A DNA stretch of 63,442 nucleotides from contig JAJZFQ010000100.1 in the NCBI GenBank assembly GCA_021805275.1, positions 1-63,442 on the forward strand, read 5' to 3'. The notes under the pieces were generated by a model, which did no database searches, was not told where the DNA came from, and worked only from the letters and a program-made list of their open reading frames with translations. Shown here in pieces: positions 8,057-16,478 of the stretch. The DNA is from Pseudomonadota bacterium. GTDB taxonomy: Bacteria; Pseudomonadota; Gammaproteobacteria; Steroidobacterales; Steroidobacteraceae. Numbering within the stretch: position 1 is the first letter of the stretch; each line of letters begins with the position of its first letter. The translations under genes and the position numbers were made by a program.

Positions 8057-9208
8057 ATGCGTGAAGCCGACCTACTAGGCAAGTTCATCTGGCATGAACT
8101 GATGACTCCGGATGCGCAAGCCGCCACCGATTTCTACTCGAGCGTGCTGCCGTGGACGAGCGAAGTCTCCTCCGTTCCAGGCTATGTCCTGTGGATGCGC
8201 GGTCCGGTGGGCGTCGCCGGACTGATGCCCCAACCGCAGTCCGTCCGCGACAACGGCACGCCGCCGAGCTGGCTGGTGTACATCGCCGCACCCGACGTCA
8301 ATGCAACCGTCGAGGCCGCCCAGCGCCTGGGCGGCAAGCTGCTCAAGGCGCCCACCGACATCGCCGGCATCGGCCGGTTTGCCGTCCTGTCCGATCCGCT
8401 GGGCGCGGCCTTCGCGGTGTTCACACCCGCGATGACGCCACCGCCGGGCGGCACGCCGGAGCCGCTCGGGCGCTTCTGCTGGCACGAGCTCGCCACCACC
8501 GACCCGCAGGGCGCGCTCGCGTTCTACGCGGAGCTGTTCGGCTGGACGCGCGGGCCGACCCACGACATGGGCGCCGGGGGCCTGTACCAGATCATTGAAC
8601 AGGCCGGCGTACAGATCGGTGGGCTGCACGTCCTCGAGGACCCGTCGAAGCCACCGCGTTGGCTGAGCTACGTGCAGATCGAGGGCCTCGACGCGGCGAT
8701 CGAGGCGGTCGGGACGCTCGGCGGACGGGTGCTGCGCGGCCCGCACGATGTTCCGGGCGGAAGTCGAGTCGCCCACATCCTCGATCCGCAGGGCGGGATG
8801 ATCGCCCTGCACGAGCCGGCCCGGCCGGCCGCACCGCGACACCCGGCACGCCGGGCTGCCGCGGTGCGCAAAAGAAAAGCAGTGCGCAAGGCCGGCGCAC
8901 AGGTCGCGCCGAGCCCGGCGAAGCCCGCCCGCAAGAAACGCCTCCAGCGCGCCGCCCGGCCCGCGCGCAAGAGGGCCGCAAAGCGTGCTGCCCGCAAGCC
9001 CTCGCGCCCCACCCAGTCCGCGGCGCGACGTCCGCCCGCACGCAAGACGGTCGCAAAGCGTGCTGCCCGCAAGCCCTCGCGCCCCACCCAGCCCGCGGCA
9101 CGACGTCCGCCCGCGCGCAAGAGGGCCGCGAAGCGAGCGGGCCGCAAGCCCAGCGCGTCTCGTCCGCGCGCGAAGCAGACGCGCCGGCAAACCACGCGCC
9201 GCCGTTAA
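8057..9208 (+). CDS. double VOC (glyoxalase/bleomycin-resistance fold) protein with a lysine/arginine/alanine-rich tail
   Basis: A 383-aa protein. Residues about 8-123 and 137-253 are two VOC modules, each beginning with a similar block (GKFIWHELMTPDAQAATDFY and GRFCWHELATTDPQGALAFY), as in the CFP-30B-like two-domain family. From about residue 256 to the end the protein becomes a proline-, alanine-, lysine- and arginine-rich tail of about 128 residues. The tail includes a 25-residue unit (AKRAARKPSRPTQ...) in two full copies and one degenerate copy. The tail looks like bacterial histone-H1-like sequence and may bind nucleic acid or another polyanion. The catalytic function of the VOC part is unknown. 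A 108-bp gap separates it from the thioesterase gene. Confidence 0.8.
   Translation: MREADLLGKFIWHELMTPDAQAATDFYSSVLPWTSEVSSVPGYVLWMRGPVGVAGLMPQPQSVRDNGTPPSWLVYIAAPDVNATVEAAQRLGGKLLKAPTDIAGIGRFAVLSDPLGAAFAVFTPAMTPPPGGTPEPLGRFCWHELATTDPQGALAFYAELFGWTRGPTHDMGAGGLYQIIEQAGVQIGGLHVLEDPSKPPRWLSYVQIEGLDAAIEAVGTLGGRVLRGPHDVPGGSRVAHILDPQGGMIALHEPARPAAPRHPARRAAAVRKRKAVRKAGAQVAPSPAKPARKKRLQRAARPARKRAAKRAARKPSRPTQSAARRPPARKTVAKRAARKPSRPTQPAARRPPARKRAAKRAGRKPSASRPRAKQTRRQTTRRR
8981..9150 (+). repeat. 75-bp tandem repeat encoding the H1-like tail
   Basis: Two full copies (8981-9055 and 9056-9130) differ at only a few bases, and a third begins at 9131 and decays after about 20 bp. The period of 75 bp keeps frame and encodes 25 residues. 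Near-identity at DNA level suggests recent duplication and likely variation in copy number among strains. Confidence 0.85.
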
Positions 9209-9354
9209 GCCGCTGGGGGCGCGGACCGGGCTGTTGCCGGCCGCGCCCTGTCCCTGCGAGGTGCGCGCCGACGCCGCGGCAGCGCTGCCGGGGTGCGTGG
9301 CGAGCGAAATCCGTGAATCCCCCTGCGCGCCTGCGGCACAATGGCAGACACATC

Positions 9355-10167
9355 ATGCCCAGACGCCAATCGCACCAGCACGCGCCCGCCGCGGTCGCGC
9401 CGGCCCGCGTCCGCCGCGGGTATTTCGAGAGCCGCTACGGCCAGCTGCACGTCCACCAGGCCATCCCCGGCGGCGGCGGCTTCGAGGAAGGCACGGCGCT
9501 GCTGGCGCTGCACCCGGCGGCCTACTCGGGCGGCATATTCACCGGCCTGTTGGCAGCGCTCGGCCGCGACCGCTCGGCGTTCGCGCCGGATCTGCCGGGG
9601 TTCGGCGCGTCCGAGGCGCCCGGCAGACTGTCCATCGCGCAGCTCGCCGCGGCCATCGGTGACTTCCTTGACACGATGCGGCTGCGCCAGGTCGATGTAC
9701 TCGGCTGCGGCCTCGGAGTGCCCATCGCCCTGGAACTCGCCGCGACACGCACGGCCGTGCGACGCCTCGTCATCGCCGCCCTGGGTGCGTCCGATGGCTC
9801 GGCGCTACCGCGCTCGGCAGAGGCGACCGATGCGTTCTTCGCCAGCCAGTGGGCCGGCGCGCGCCGGGATTGCGGCGCCGATGCGCCGCTCGAGGCCATC
9901 GTTGCCGCCTGCGGGGAGCGACTGCGCAATGCCGCCGGCAGCGCACACGCGGCCGCCGCCGAACGCGACTATCCGCTACGCGAGCGCTTGAGGGGGACTC
10001 CCCAGCCGCTGCTCGTGTTGCACCCGGCCGAGGAACTACGCGGACTCGGCTTGTCGGGCGTCGATGTGCCGGCGCAGGCGCGGCGCGCGCCGTGCGCGGA
10101 CATCGCCCAGCTGCAGGCCGCTCCCGAGCCGCTCGTGGCGGCGATCCGCGATTTCCTCACCCTCTGA
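9355..10167 (+). CDS. alpha/beta hydrolase-fold protein lacking the nucleophile serine
   Basis: A 270-aa protein with the oxyanion-side strand ALLALHPAAYSG, the DLPGFGAS loop after strand 4, and a nucleophile elbow that reads VLGCGLGVPIALELA (residues 115-129). In active members the elbow is GxSxG; here the serine position (119) is glycine. It may therefore be a non-catalytic homologue, or the neighbouring Cys118 may have a role. The start is the ATG of MPRRQSHQH, since the long upstream open frame is antisense-like noise across the VOC tail. It ends 6 bp before ilvA and is probably translated with it. Confidence 0.72.
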   Translation: MPRRQSHQHAPAAVAPARVRRGYFESRYGQLHVHQAIPGGGGFEEGTALLALHPAAYSGGIFTGLLAALGRDRSAFAPDLPGFGASEAPGRLSIAQLAAAIGDFLDTMRLRQVDVLGCGLGVPIALELAATRTAVRRLVIAALGASDGSALPRSAEATDAFFASQWAGARRDCGADAPLEAIVAACGERLRNAAGSAHAAAAERDYPLRERLRGTPQPLLVLHPAEELRGLGLSGVDVPAQARRAPCADIAQLQAAPEPLVAAIRDFLTL

Positions 10168-10173
10168 GCAGAC

Positions 10174-11691
10174 ATGGTCAGCCCCTACATCGAGCAGATC
10201 CTCAAGGCGCGGGTATACGATGTCGCGATCGAGTCCCCGCTCGATCGCGCCCCGCGCCTCTCGCAGCGCATCGGCAACGAGGTGCTGCTGAAGCGCGAGG
10301 ATCTGCAGCCGGTATTCTCGTTCAAGCTGCGCGGGGCCTATAACCGCATCGCGAAGCTGTCGGATTCGGCCGCGCAGCGCGGCGTCGTCTGTGCCTCCGC
10401 CGGCAATCACGCCCAGGGCGTGGCGCTCGCGGCGCACCGACGCGCCATCAAGGCGGTGATCGTGATGCCGCAGACCACCCCGCAGATCAAGATCCAGGCG
10501 GTTCACGCGCTCGGTGGGGAAGTCGTTCTGCACGGCGATGACTACGATTCAGCGTTCGAACATGCCCTGGAGCTTGTGCGCGAGCGCAACATGGTGTTCG
10601 TCCATCCGTTCGACGACCCGGACGTCATCGCCGGACAAGGCACCATCGGCGTGGAGATGGCGCGTCAGACCGGCGGCAACCTCGACGCGGTGTTCGTGCC
10701 GGTCGGCGGCGGCGGGCTCATCGCCGGAGTGTCCGTCTACCTGAAGTACCTCTATCCGGGCATCCGCATCATCGGAGTGGAGCCCGAGGAGGCCGCCGGG
10801 ATGTACGAATCGCTGAAGGCCGGGCGGCGCGTCACGCTCGAGCGAGTCGGCCTGTTTGCCGATGGTGTCGCCGTGAAGCGGGTGGGCGAGGAAACCTTCG
10901 AGCTGTGCCGCCGGCACGTCGATGAGATCGTGCTGCTCGACAACGACGAGATCTGCGCCGCCATCCAGGATGTGTTCGAGGATACCCGCTCGATCGTCGA
11001 GCCGGCCGGCGCGCTCGCAGTCGCGGGCCTGAAGAAGATGGCCGCACGCGAGCACTGGCAGGGCAAGCGCCTCGCGGCCATCACCAGCGGTGCCAACATC
11101 AACTTCGACCGGCTGCGCCACGTGGCCGAGCGCGCCGACCTCGGTGGGGAACGCGAGGCGGTGCTCGCGGTGACCATCCCGGAGCGTCCCGGGAGCTTCC
11201 GGCAGTTCTGCGAGATTCTCGGCCGGCGCAGCATCACCGAGTTCAACTATCGCTATGAGAGCGAGTCGGCCGCCCATGTGTTCGTCAGCTTTGCCCTCGC
11301 CCGGGGGCGCGGCGAGAAGGACGACGTGACCCAGGCGCTGCGCGCCGCCGCTTACACCGTCACCGACATGAGCGACAACGAGATGGCCAAGCTGCACGTG
11401 CGCTACATGATCGGCGGACGGGGTCGCGGCATCCGCGACGAACTGCTGTATCGCTTCGAGTTCCCCGAGCGGCCCGGGGCATTACTGAAGTTTCTCGACG
11501 CCGTGGGTTCGCGCTGGAACATCAGCCTGTTTCACTACCGCAACCAAGGCACCGACTACGGCCGCGTGCTCGCCGGCATCCAGGTGAGCACGCAGGAGCG
11601 CGCCGAGTTCCTGCAGCATCTGAACGAGCTGCACTACGAGTACGCAGACGAGACCGCCAACCCGGCCTATCGGATATTCCTCGGCGCCTGA
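10174..11691 (+). CDS. ilvA: threonine ammonia-lyase, biosynthetic
   Basis: A 505-aa PLP enzyme (E. coli form 514) that deaminates threonine to 2-oxobutyrate, the precursor that acetolactate synthase uses for isoleucine. The PLP lysine lies in FSFKLRGAYNRI. The substrate loop SAGNHAQGVALAA and the glycine-rich phosphate site PVGGGGLIAGVSVYLKYL are present. The C-terminal 180 residues contain two ACT-like regulatory modules (VTIPERPGSFRQFCEIL and FEFPERPGALLKFLDAVG), which identify the isoleucine-inhibited biosynthetic type. It follows the hydrolase gene by 6 bp. Confidence 0.95.
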   Translation: MVSPYIEQILKARVYDVAIESPLDRAPRLSQRIGNEVLLKREDLQPVFSFKLRGAYNRIAKLSDSAAQRGVVCASAGNHAQGVALAAHRRAIKAVIVMPQTTPQIKIQAVHALGGEVVLHGDDYDSAFEHALELVRERNMVFVHPFDDPDVIAGQGTIGVEMARQTGGNLDAVFVPVGGGGLIAGVSVYLKYLYPGIRIIGVEPEEAAGMYESLKAGRRVTLERVGLFADGVAVKRVGEETFELCRRHVDEIVLLDNDEICAAIQDVFEDTRSIVEPAGALAVAGLKKMAAREHWQGKRLAAITSGANINFDRLRHVAERADLGGEREAVLAVTIPERPGSFRQFCEILGRRSITEFNYRYESESAAHVFVSFALARGRGEKDDVTQALRAAAYTVTDMSDNEMAKLHVRYMIGGRGRGIRDELLYRFEFPERPGALLKFLDAVGSRWNISLFHYRNQGTDYGRVLAGIQVSTQERAEFLQHLNELHYEYADETANPAYRIFLGA

Positions 11692-11706
11692 TCCGCCGCC
11701 GGTCCC

Positions 11707-11727
11707 GGGCGGCCGTTCACGCCGCCC
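11707..11727. terminator. hairpin between convergent ilvA and the CBS gene
   Basis: GGGCGGC, loop CGTTCAC, GCCGCCC form a perfect seven-pair stem in the 44-bp gap between the two stop codons. There is no T tract, so termination is a tentative reading. Confidence 0.35.
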
Positions 11728-11735
11728 CGGTGCCC

Positions 11736-12164
11736 TCAGCCATGAATATAACTTTCGAGCTGCTCGATGGTGCGCCGCTGCTCCTCGATCAGCGACTTCA
11801 CGAGGTCCCCGATCGAAACGACGCCGATCACGCGGCCGTTGTCCACCACCGGCAGGTGGCGGATGCGCCGCTCGGTCATCAGGACCATGCACTGCTGAAC
11901 GGTGGTCTCCGGCGAGACCGTGAGCACCGGCGAGCTCATGATCTGCGCGACCGGCGTGTCCGCAGACGCCCGCCCGCGCAGCACGACCTTGCGGGCGTAG
12001 TCACGCTCCGAGACGATCCCCGCCAGCGTACCGGCGCTCATCACGAGCAGCGCGCCGACGCCGTGCTCGGCCATAGCACGCACTGCCTCGAGAACCGGGT
12101 CATCCGGGGCAATACTGAACAGCGTGGTGGGCTTGCTCGCGAGCAGGTGGCGTACGTGAGTCAT
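11736..12164 (-). CDS. CBS domain pair protein
   Basis: A 142-aa stand-alone Bateman module: two CBS motifs at about residues 7-60 (PDDPVLEAVRAMAEHGVGALLVM, then GIVSERDYARKV) and 72-130 (VSPETTVQQCMVLMTERRIRHLPVVD, then GVVSIGDLVK). Such modules bind adenosine nucleotides and often sense energy charge. I chose the ATG of MTHVRHLL because a GGAGG ribosome site sits at good spacing before it; an upstream in-frame GTG would add four residues. It is the last of five leftward genes that begin with the S33 peptidase. Confidence 0.85.
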   Translation of the reverse strand: MTHVRHLLASKPTTLFSIAPDDPVLEAVRAMAEHGVGALLVMSAGTLAGIVSERDYARKVVLRGRASADTPVAQIMSSPVLTVSPETTVQQCMVLMTERRIRHLPVVDNGRVIGVVSIGDLVKSLIEEQRRTIEQLESYIHG

Positions 12165-12225
12165 ATCGGCCTCCACTCCGGCACGCCGCAGCGTGCCGTG
12201 ACTGAATACCCCGCTGAGCGTACGC

Positions 12226-12951
12226 CTAGCGGGGAGCGACTGCCACTGCCATGTTGACGCTAGCGTTCACGGGAATCGTCCCGGACTCGACCGGCGTCGG
12301 GGACCCGGGGCGAGGGACCTGCATGGCCTGCTGGTACAGGCGGGGACCGCCGGGACCGGCCCACACCCGGCCCGTTCCGCCCGCCTCGACCGACACGATG
12401 CGCACGACCCTCAGCCCCAGCGCCGCGGCGAGCGCGTCGGCCTCCTCCCGGGCCCGATGCGCCGCACGGGCCAGGGCGCGCAAGCGGACGGCCTGCGGGT
12501 CGCGCAGGGCAAAGCGCAGATCCTGCTGCAGGTTTGCGCCGGCCCCGTTCGCCGCGTCGATCACGGCGGCAATGCGCCCGAGGTCATCGAGCCGCACCTG
12601 CACTTGGTTCGTCACCACGTAGCTGCTCGGCGTCGGCGGCTTGCCATCGCTGTGGTATTGGTACTGCGGCGCCATCGTGTAGCCCGTCGTCGTCAGCTGT
12701 GCGCCGGGGCCGCTGGCGTTGCGCACCGCGGCGATCACCCGGGCGAGGCGTGTGGCGTTGTCCGCGGCCGCGACGTTGGGACTGGGCGCTACGGTTGTGA
12801 CACCAACATCGATGTACACGCGGTCCGGGGCACGGGAGACGGTCGCCTCGGCGCTGACGCGCACGATCGCGGGGGCAGGCCCGCCCGGGAGCCCCTTGGC
12901 GAAGACCAGGGCCGGAACGAGGACCAGGGCGGGCAGGAGCAGATGTTTCAT
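12226..12951 (-). CDS. SIMPL domain (DUF541) periplasmic protein
   Basis: A 241-aa protein with a clear signal peptide (MKHLLLPALVLVPALVFA). The mature part opens with the SIMPL signature VRVSAEATVSRAPDRVYIDVGV and later has TTTGYTMAPQYQY and YVVTNQVQVRLDDLGRIAAVID. The C-terminal part keeps the family block ARAAHRAREEADALAAALGL. Members are secreted or periplasmic and of unclear biochemical role. It follows natB by 46 bp on the same strand, so an envelope connection with the ABC exporter is possible but not shown. Confidence 0.85.
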   Translation of the reverse strand: MKHLLLPALVLVPALVFAKGLPGGPAPAIVRVSAEATVSRAPDRVYIDVGVTTVAPSPNVAAADNATRLARVIAAVRNASGPGAQLTTTGYTMAPQYQYHSDGKPPTPSSYVVTNQVQVRLDDLGRIAAVIDAANGAGANLQQDLRFALRDPQAVRLRALARAAHRAREEADALAAALGLRVVRIVSVEAGGTGRVWAGPGGPRLYQQAMQVPRPGSPTPVESGTIPVNASVNMAVAVAPR

Positions 12952-12997
12952 GGCCGAGTACTCCGGTTTCTGCGCAGGGGAATCGCCATCGCGTGGC

Positions 12998-14173
12998 TCA
13001 ACCGAGCAGCTTCTCGCGCCGGTACAACCGGCCTGCGAGAATCATCAGCACGACCCCCAGCGCGAGCGTGACAGTCACTGAAATCGCGATGTCGAGCCTC
13101 GGCAGCGGCTGGGCCCGCAGCAGGCTCATGATGATGAAATGCTGACTGAGCGAGGGTACCGCCATCAGCGCCGGCCGCGGCCGCAGCCCGAGGATGTTGG
13201 CGAAGATGAGCGGCAGCGTCGGCACGAGCAACACCAGCCCGACGTAGGTCTGCGCCTCCCGGTAGCTGCGCGTGTAGGAGGCAACGAGCGTCATCAGCGC
13301 CGCCCCGACCGGGATCAGCGGCAAGCAGCCGAGCACGATACCGGCGGCGACGCTGGGACCGAAATTCACGCTCATGCCAAGCCGGTCGAGACCGATGTGC
13401 CGCAGCGCGAAGGAGAACGCGCCGACGGTCAGCACCAGCGACACGCCCATCACCGCGCAGGCCGCGAGCATCTTGCCGTACACGAGCTGCTCGCGCTTGA
13501 CCGGCATCGTCAGCAGGGGCTCCAGAGAGCCGCGCTCGCGCTCCCCGGCGGTGGTATCGATCGCGATGTACAGGCCACTCATGAGCATGGTGAACAGGAT
13601 CGCGTAGCTCAGCATGCCGAGGACGAGCGCGGCTCGGCTCTGCGGGGTGGAGATGTCGATCGGATGCAGCGCAATCGGCGCAAGCAGCTGCGGATCGAGG
13701 CCGCGCGCCACCAGGCGCAGCCGCGCGATCGCCCCGCCGTACATGGCGATCAGCGCGCCGAGGCGCTGCACGTGGGCCTGGACCGCGCGGTTGGATTCAT
13801 CGGCATACAGCCGCAACGGGGCGGGCTGGCCGGCGGCGAGCCGCGCGCCGAAGTCGCGCGGCACGTACAGCAACGGCCCGTGCGAGCGCTCGACCCGGCG
13901 GCGGGACTGGTTGCGATCGGCCCGCACCGGCTCGATCCGCACGCCGTACTGGTGCAGGAAGGCCACCAGCCGCGGCGCGCGCTGCGCGTGAGCAACCTCG
14001 AGCGTGATGGGCCGCTCGCTCGGGGCACCGCCGTGGCGGATCGCCAGGGAGAGCACGACGCCGATTAACGCGGGCATCAGCAGCGGACCGAGCACCAGTG
14101 TTGCGATCAGCGAGCGCCGGTCGCGCAGCGTCTCGCCGAATTCCTTGCGGAATACTCGCCACACCGCCGTCAC
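12998..14173 (-). CDS. natB: ABC-2 type exporter permease, NatB-like
   Basis: A 391-aa membrane protein with an N-terminal helix (SLIATLVLGPLLMPALIGVV), a large extracytoplasmic domain of about 150 residues, and five or six helices in the last 200 residues (including ALVLGMLSYAILFTMLMSGLY and ISVTVTLALGVVLMILAG). The layout is that of the NatB/YhaP group of sodium or drug exporters. GERERGSLEPLLTMPVKREQLV is the conserved cytoplasmic coupling loop. The GTG start overlaps the natA stop (GTGA), indicating tight coupling. The exported substrate cannot be read from sequence; the Na+ assignment is by family only. Confidence 0.8.
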   Translation of the reverse strand: MTAVWRVFRKEFGETLRDRRSLIATLVLGPLLMPALIGVVLSLAIRHGGAPSERPITLEVAHAQRAPRLVAFLHQYGVRIEPVRADRNQSRRRVERSHGPLLYVPRDFGARLAAGQPAPLRLYADESNRAVQAHVQRLGALIAMYGGAIARLRLVARGLDPQLLAPIALHPIDISTPQSRAALVLGMLSYAILFTMLMSGLYIAIDTTAGERERGSLEPLLTMPVKREQLVYGKMLAACAVMGVSLVLTVGAFSFALRHIGLDRLGMSVNFGPSVAAGIVLGCLPLIPVGAALMTLVASYTRSYREAQTYVGLVLLVPTLPLIFANILGLRPRPALMAVPSLSQHFIIMSLLRAQPLPRLDIAISVTVTLALGVVLMILAGRLYRREKLLG

Positions 14174-14907
14174 GCGCAGGTCCCTTCGTGGTCCAGGCCC
14201 ACCAGGCGCACGAATGCCTCCTCCAGCGAGGACGCGCCGGCGCGCACCTTGAGCTCCTCCGGCGTCGCCTGCACGACGACCGTGCCACCGGCGATCACGA
14301 TCACCTCGTCACACAGCGCCGCAACCTCCTGCATGACGTGACTCGAGAACAGGATGCAGTGCCCCTCGGAGCGCAGCTCGGCGAGAATGCGGCGCAGCGT
14401 GCGCACGGCCATGACGTCAAGTCCGTTGGTCGGCTCGTCGAGCAGGACATTGCGCGGCTGGTGCACGAGCGCCCGCGCCAGCGCGGTCTTGACGCGTTGT
14501 CCCTGCGAGAACCCCTTGGCCAGCCGGTCGGCGAACGCATCCATCTCCAGACGGCCAATCAGCTCGGCGGCGCGTGCGCGCCGCACACGCCGCGCAAGCC
14601 CGTGGAGCGCGCCGAAGTACTCGATGTTCTCGCGCGCGGTGAGGTTCGGGTACAACCCCGCGCCATGCGGCAGCACTCCGATGTGACGGCGGGCCTCGAG
14701 GGGCTCGCCGAGAACGCTGATCCTGTCGATCCAGGCCTCGCCACCGTCCGGCGCGAGCACCGTGTAGAGCATGCGCAGCGTGGTGGACTTGCCCGCTCCG
14801 TTCGGGCCGAGCAGCCCCGTGATACGCCCGTCGGCGGCCCGCAAAGTCACCCCGCCGACCGCGGTGACGGTCCCGAACCGCTTGATCAGTCCCTGTGCCT
14901 CGATCAT
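14170..14907 (-). CDS. natA: ABC exporter ATP-binding protein, NatA-like
   Basis: A 245-aa ATPase with Walker A GPNGAGKST, signature region FSQGQRVKTALARAL (LSGGQ replaced by FSQGQ, as in NatA-type ATPases), Walker B NVLLDEPTNGLD and the H-loop ILFSSHVM. It powers the NatB permease encoded immediately downstream with a 4-bp overlap. The upstream S33 peptidase gene ends 13 bp before it, so three or more genes likely form one transcript. Confidence 0.88.
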   Translation of the reverse strand: MIEAQGLIKRFGTVTAVGGVTLRAADGRITGLLGPNGAGKSTTLRMLYTVLAPDGGEAWIDRISVLGEPLEARRHIGVLPHGAGLYPNLTARENIEYFGALHGLARRVRRARAAELIGRLEMDAFADRLAKGFSQGQRVKTALARALVHQPRNVLLDEPTNGLDVMAVRTLRRILAELRSEGHCILFSSHVMQEVAALCDEVIVIAGGTVVVQATPEELKVRAGASSLEEAFVRLVGLDHEGTCA

Positions 14908-14920
14908 GCCGGCATGTCCC

Positions 14921-16411
14921 TCACGGTCCCGGTCCGTTCAGGGTGAGGAAGAACGGCATCGGCCGCAGCGCCTTGACGCACTCGGTGTTCAGGCCCGCGA
15001 CCGCGGCACGCCCGATGAACTGCGCCATGATCCGGTCCATGCACGGATCGAGCAGCTGGCCGTGGCCGAACCGCGGAACCACGATGCTCAGGCTGTTCGG
15101 ATAGCCGCGTGCGGCCTGGGCCGCATAGCGGGGCGGCGTGATCGGATCGTCGCCCCCGGACAGCAGCAGCACGGGAACCGCCGAGCGCAGGGGCGCGTGA
15201 AACGCCGCCCCGACCGGACCCTTGGGCCACAGCGCGCACACCGCCTGCAGCTCGCGCAGCGGGGCCGTGCCGAGAAACGTGCCGCGCATCTCGGCCCGCT
15301 GCGCGGCGGTGACCCGGTAGAACGGCACGTCCTCGGAGCAGATCACGGTGTTGTTCATGCCAGCGGCGACGGCACCGCTGTAGAGCCGGTCGATCAGCAG
15401 GAACTGCCCGGCGAGCGGGGAGTAGTTTCCGTCGGCCGCATCATGCAGATCCAGCGGCAGCAGCGCGGCAAGCGCAGGGGTATAGCTGGCCAGACGCAGC
15501 ACCTGCCCGAACTGGTAGTTCGTCAGGCGCATCCGTACCGGGGTCCCACGGGTCGGATCGGACACAGTGAGTGCGACCGGATGCGCCGCGAGCGCGGCCC
15601 TCACCTGCGCGTAGTCGCTCATCGGATCGCCGAAGCGGGCCCGGCACGAGGCCGCCGCGGCGCATTGGGCCAGGATGCGCTGAAGCGCCTGCTGCGCACT
15701 GACGGCGCTCATCGCGCCGATGGCCAGCTGCGGCGGCACGACCCCGTCGAGGATCATGCTGCGCACGCGCGTGGGGAAGCGGCGCAGGTACTCCTGCGCC
15801 ACCACCGTGCCGTAGGAGGAGCCGTACAGATCGATCTTCCGGTAGCCGAGCGCGGCACGCACGCGGTCCAGATCGTCGACCGCGAGGTCCGTGGTGTAGT
15901 AGCGGACGCTTGCGTGCGTGCGCAGCTGCGCCAGGCAGTGCTCGGTCTGCCGGGCGATCTCGGCGCTCCTCGGCGGTCCGGCATCGGCGCGGCGCGCATG
16001 CCCGTCCGGGCACTTGAGCGCATTGGATCCGCCCGTACCGCGCTGGTCGACGAGCACGATGTCCCGATCGCGGTGGATCCGGGCAAAGGCGCTCGCCACG
16101 CTGGCGTAAAAGGTGCTCGCCGCCTCACCGGGCCCCCCGGCCAGCACGAACAGCGGATCGGGACGGGCCACGGTGCTCACCGCCGGCACCACCGCCACCG
16201 CGAGGCGGATCTGCCGCCCGCGTGGATCGGCGGGATTCTCCGCGACGGGCAGTCGGCCGCACTCGGCCTTGACCAGCTGCAGCGCATCGCTCGAGCGCAG
16301 CACGCAGGGCGCGAGCGCCAGGCGCTGCGCCGGCACGGCTCGGCCGGCGACTGCCGCGTTCGGCGCCAGCGCCAGCGCGAGAAGCAGTAGGGATGCTGCG
16401 GTCCACCTCAC
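14921..16411 (-). CDS. secreted alpha/beta hydrolase, S33 peptidase family (TAP-like)
   Basis: A 496-aa protein with a signal peptide ([22 protein letters not shown]). Features of the S33 proline-iminopeptidase/tripeptidyl group are the oxyanion block [26 protein letters not shown], the nucleophile elbow [17 protein letters not shown], and a C-terminal lobe with the acid ([13 protein letters not shown]) and histidine ([14 protein letters not shown]). It probably acts in the periplasm on short peptides or amides. It is divergent from mnmG across 67 bp and heads the natA-natB unit. The substrate is not predictable. Confidence 0.8.
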   Translation of the reverse strand: MRWTAASLLLLALALAPNAAVAGRAVPAQRLALAPCVLRSSDALQLVKAECGRLPVAENPADPRGRQIRLAVAVVPAVSTVARPDPLFVLAGGPGEAASTFYASVASAFARIHRDRDIVLVDQRGTGGSNALKCPDGHARRADAGPPRSAEIARQTEHCLAQLRTHASVRYYTTDLAVDDLDRVRAALGYRKIDLYGSSYGTVVAQEYLRRFPTRVRSMILDGVVPPQLAIGAMSAVSAQQALQRILAQCAAAASCRARFGDPMSDYAQVRAALAAHPVALTVSDPTRGTPVRMRLTNYQFGQVLRLASYTPALAALLPLDLHDAADGNYSPLAGQFLLIDRLYSGAVAAGMNNTVICSEDVPFYRVTAAQRAEMRGTFLGTAPLRELQAVCALWPKGPVGAAFHAPLRSAVPVLLLSGGDDPITPPRYAAQAARGYPNSLSIVVPRFGHGQLLDPCMDRIMAQFIGRAAVAGLNTECVKALRPMPFFLTLNGPGP

Positions 16412-16478
16412 GGTTGCGCATCATAAAGCAAGGCTCCCCGGCGCGCCGTTTGGGCCGGGCCCGGGGGTGCACTACACT

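Noticed and set aside
8981..9150. CRISPR-like or mobile repeat
   Set aside because: Units are adjacent with no spacers, keep a 75-bp reading-frame period and encode a low-complexity protein tail.
16113..16478. A 122-codon N-terminal extension of mnmG
   Set aside because: It is antisense to the S33 peptidase gene. The family N-terminus with the FAD motif starts at the ATG at 16479.
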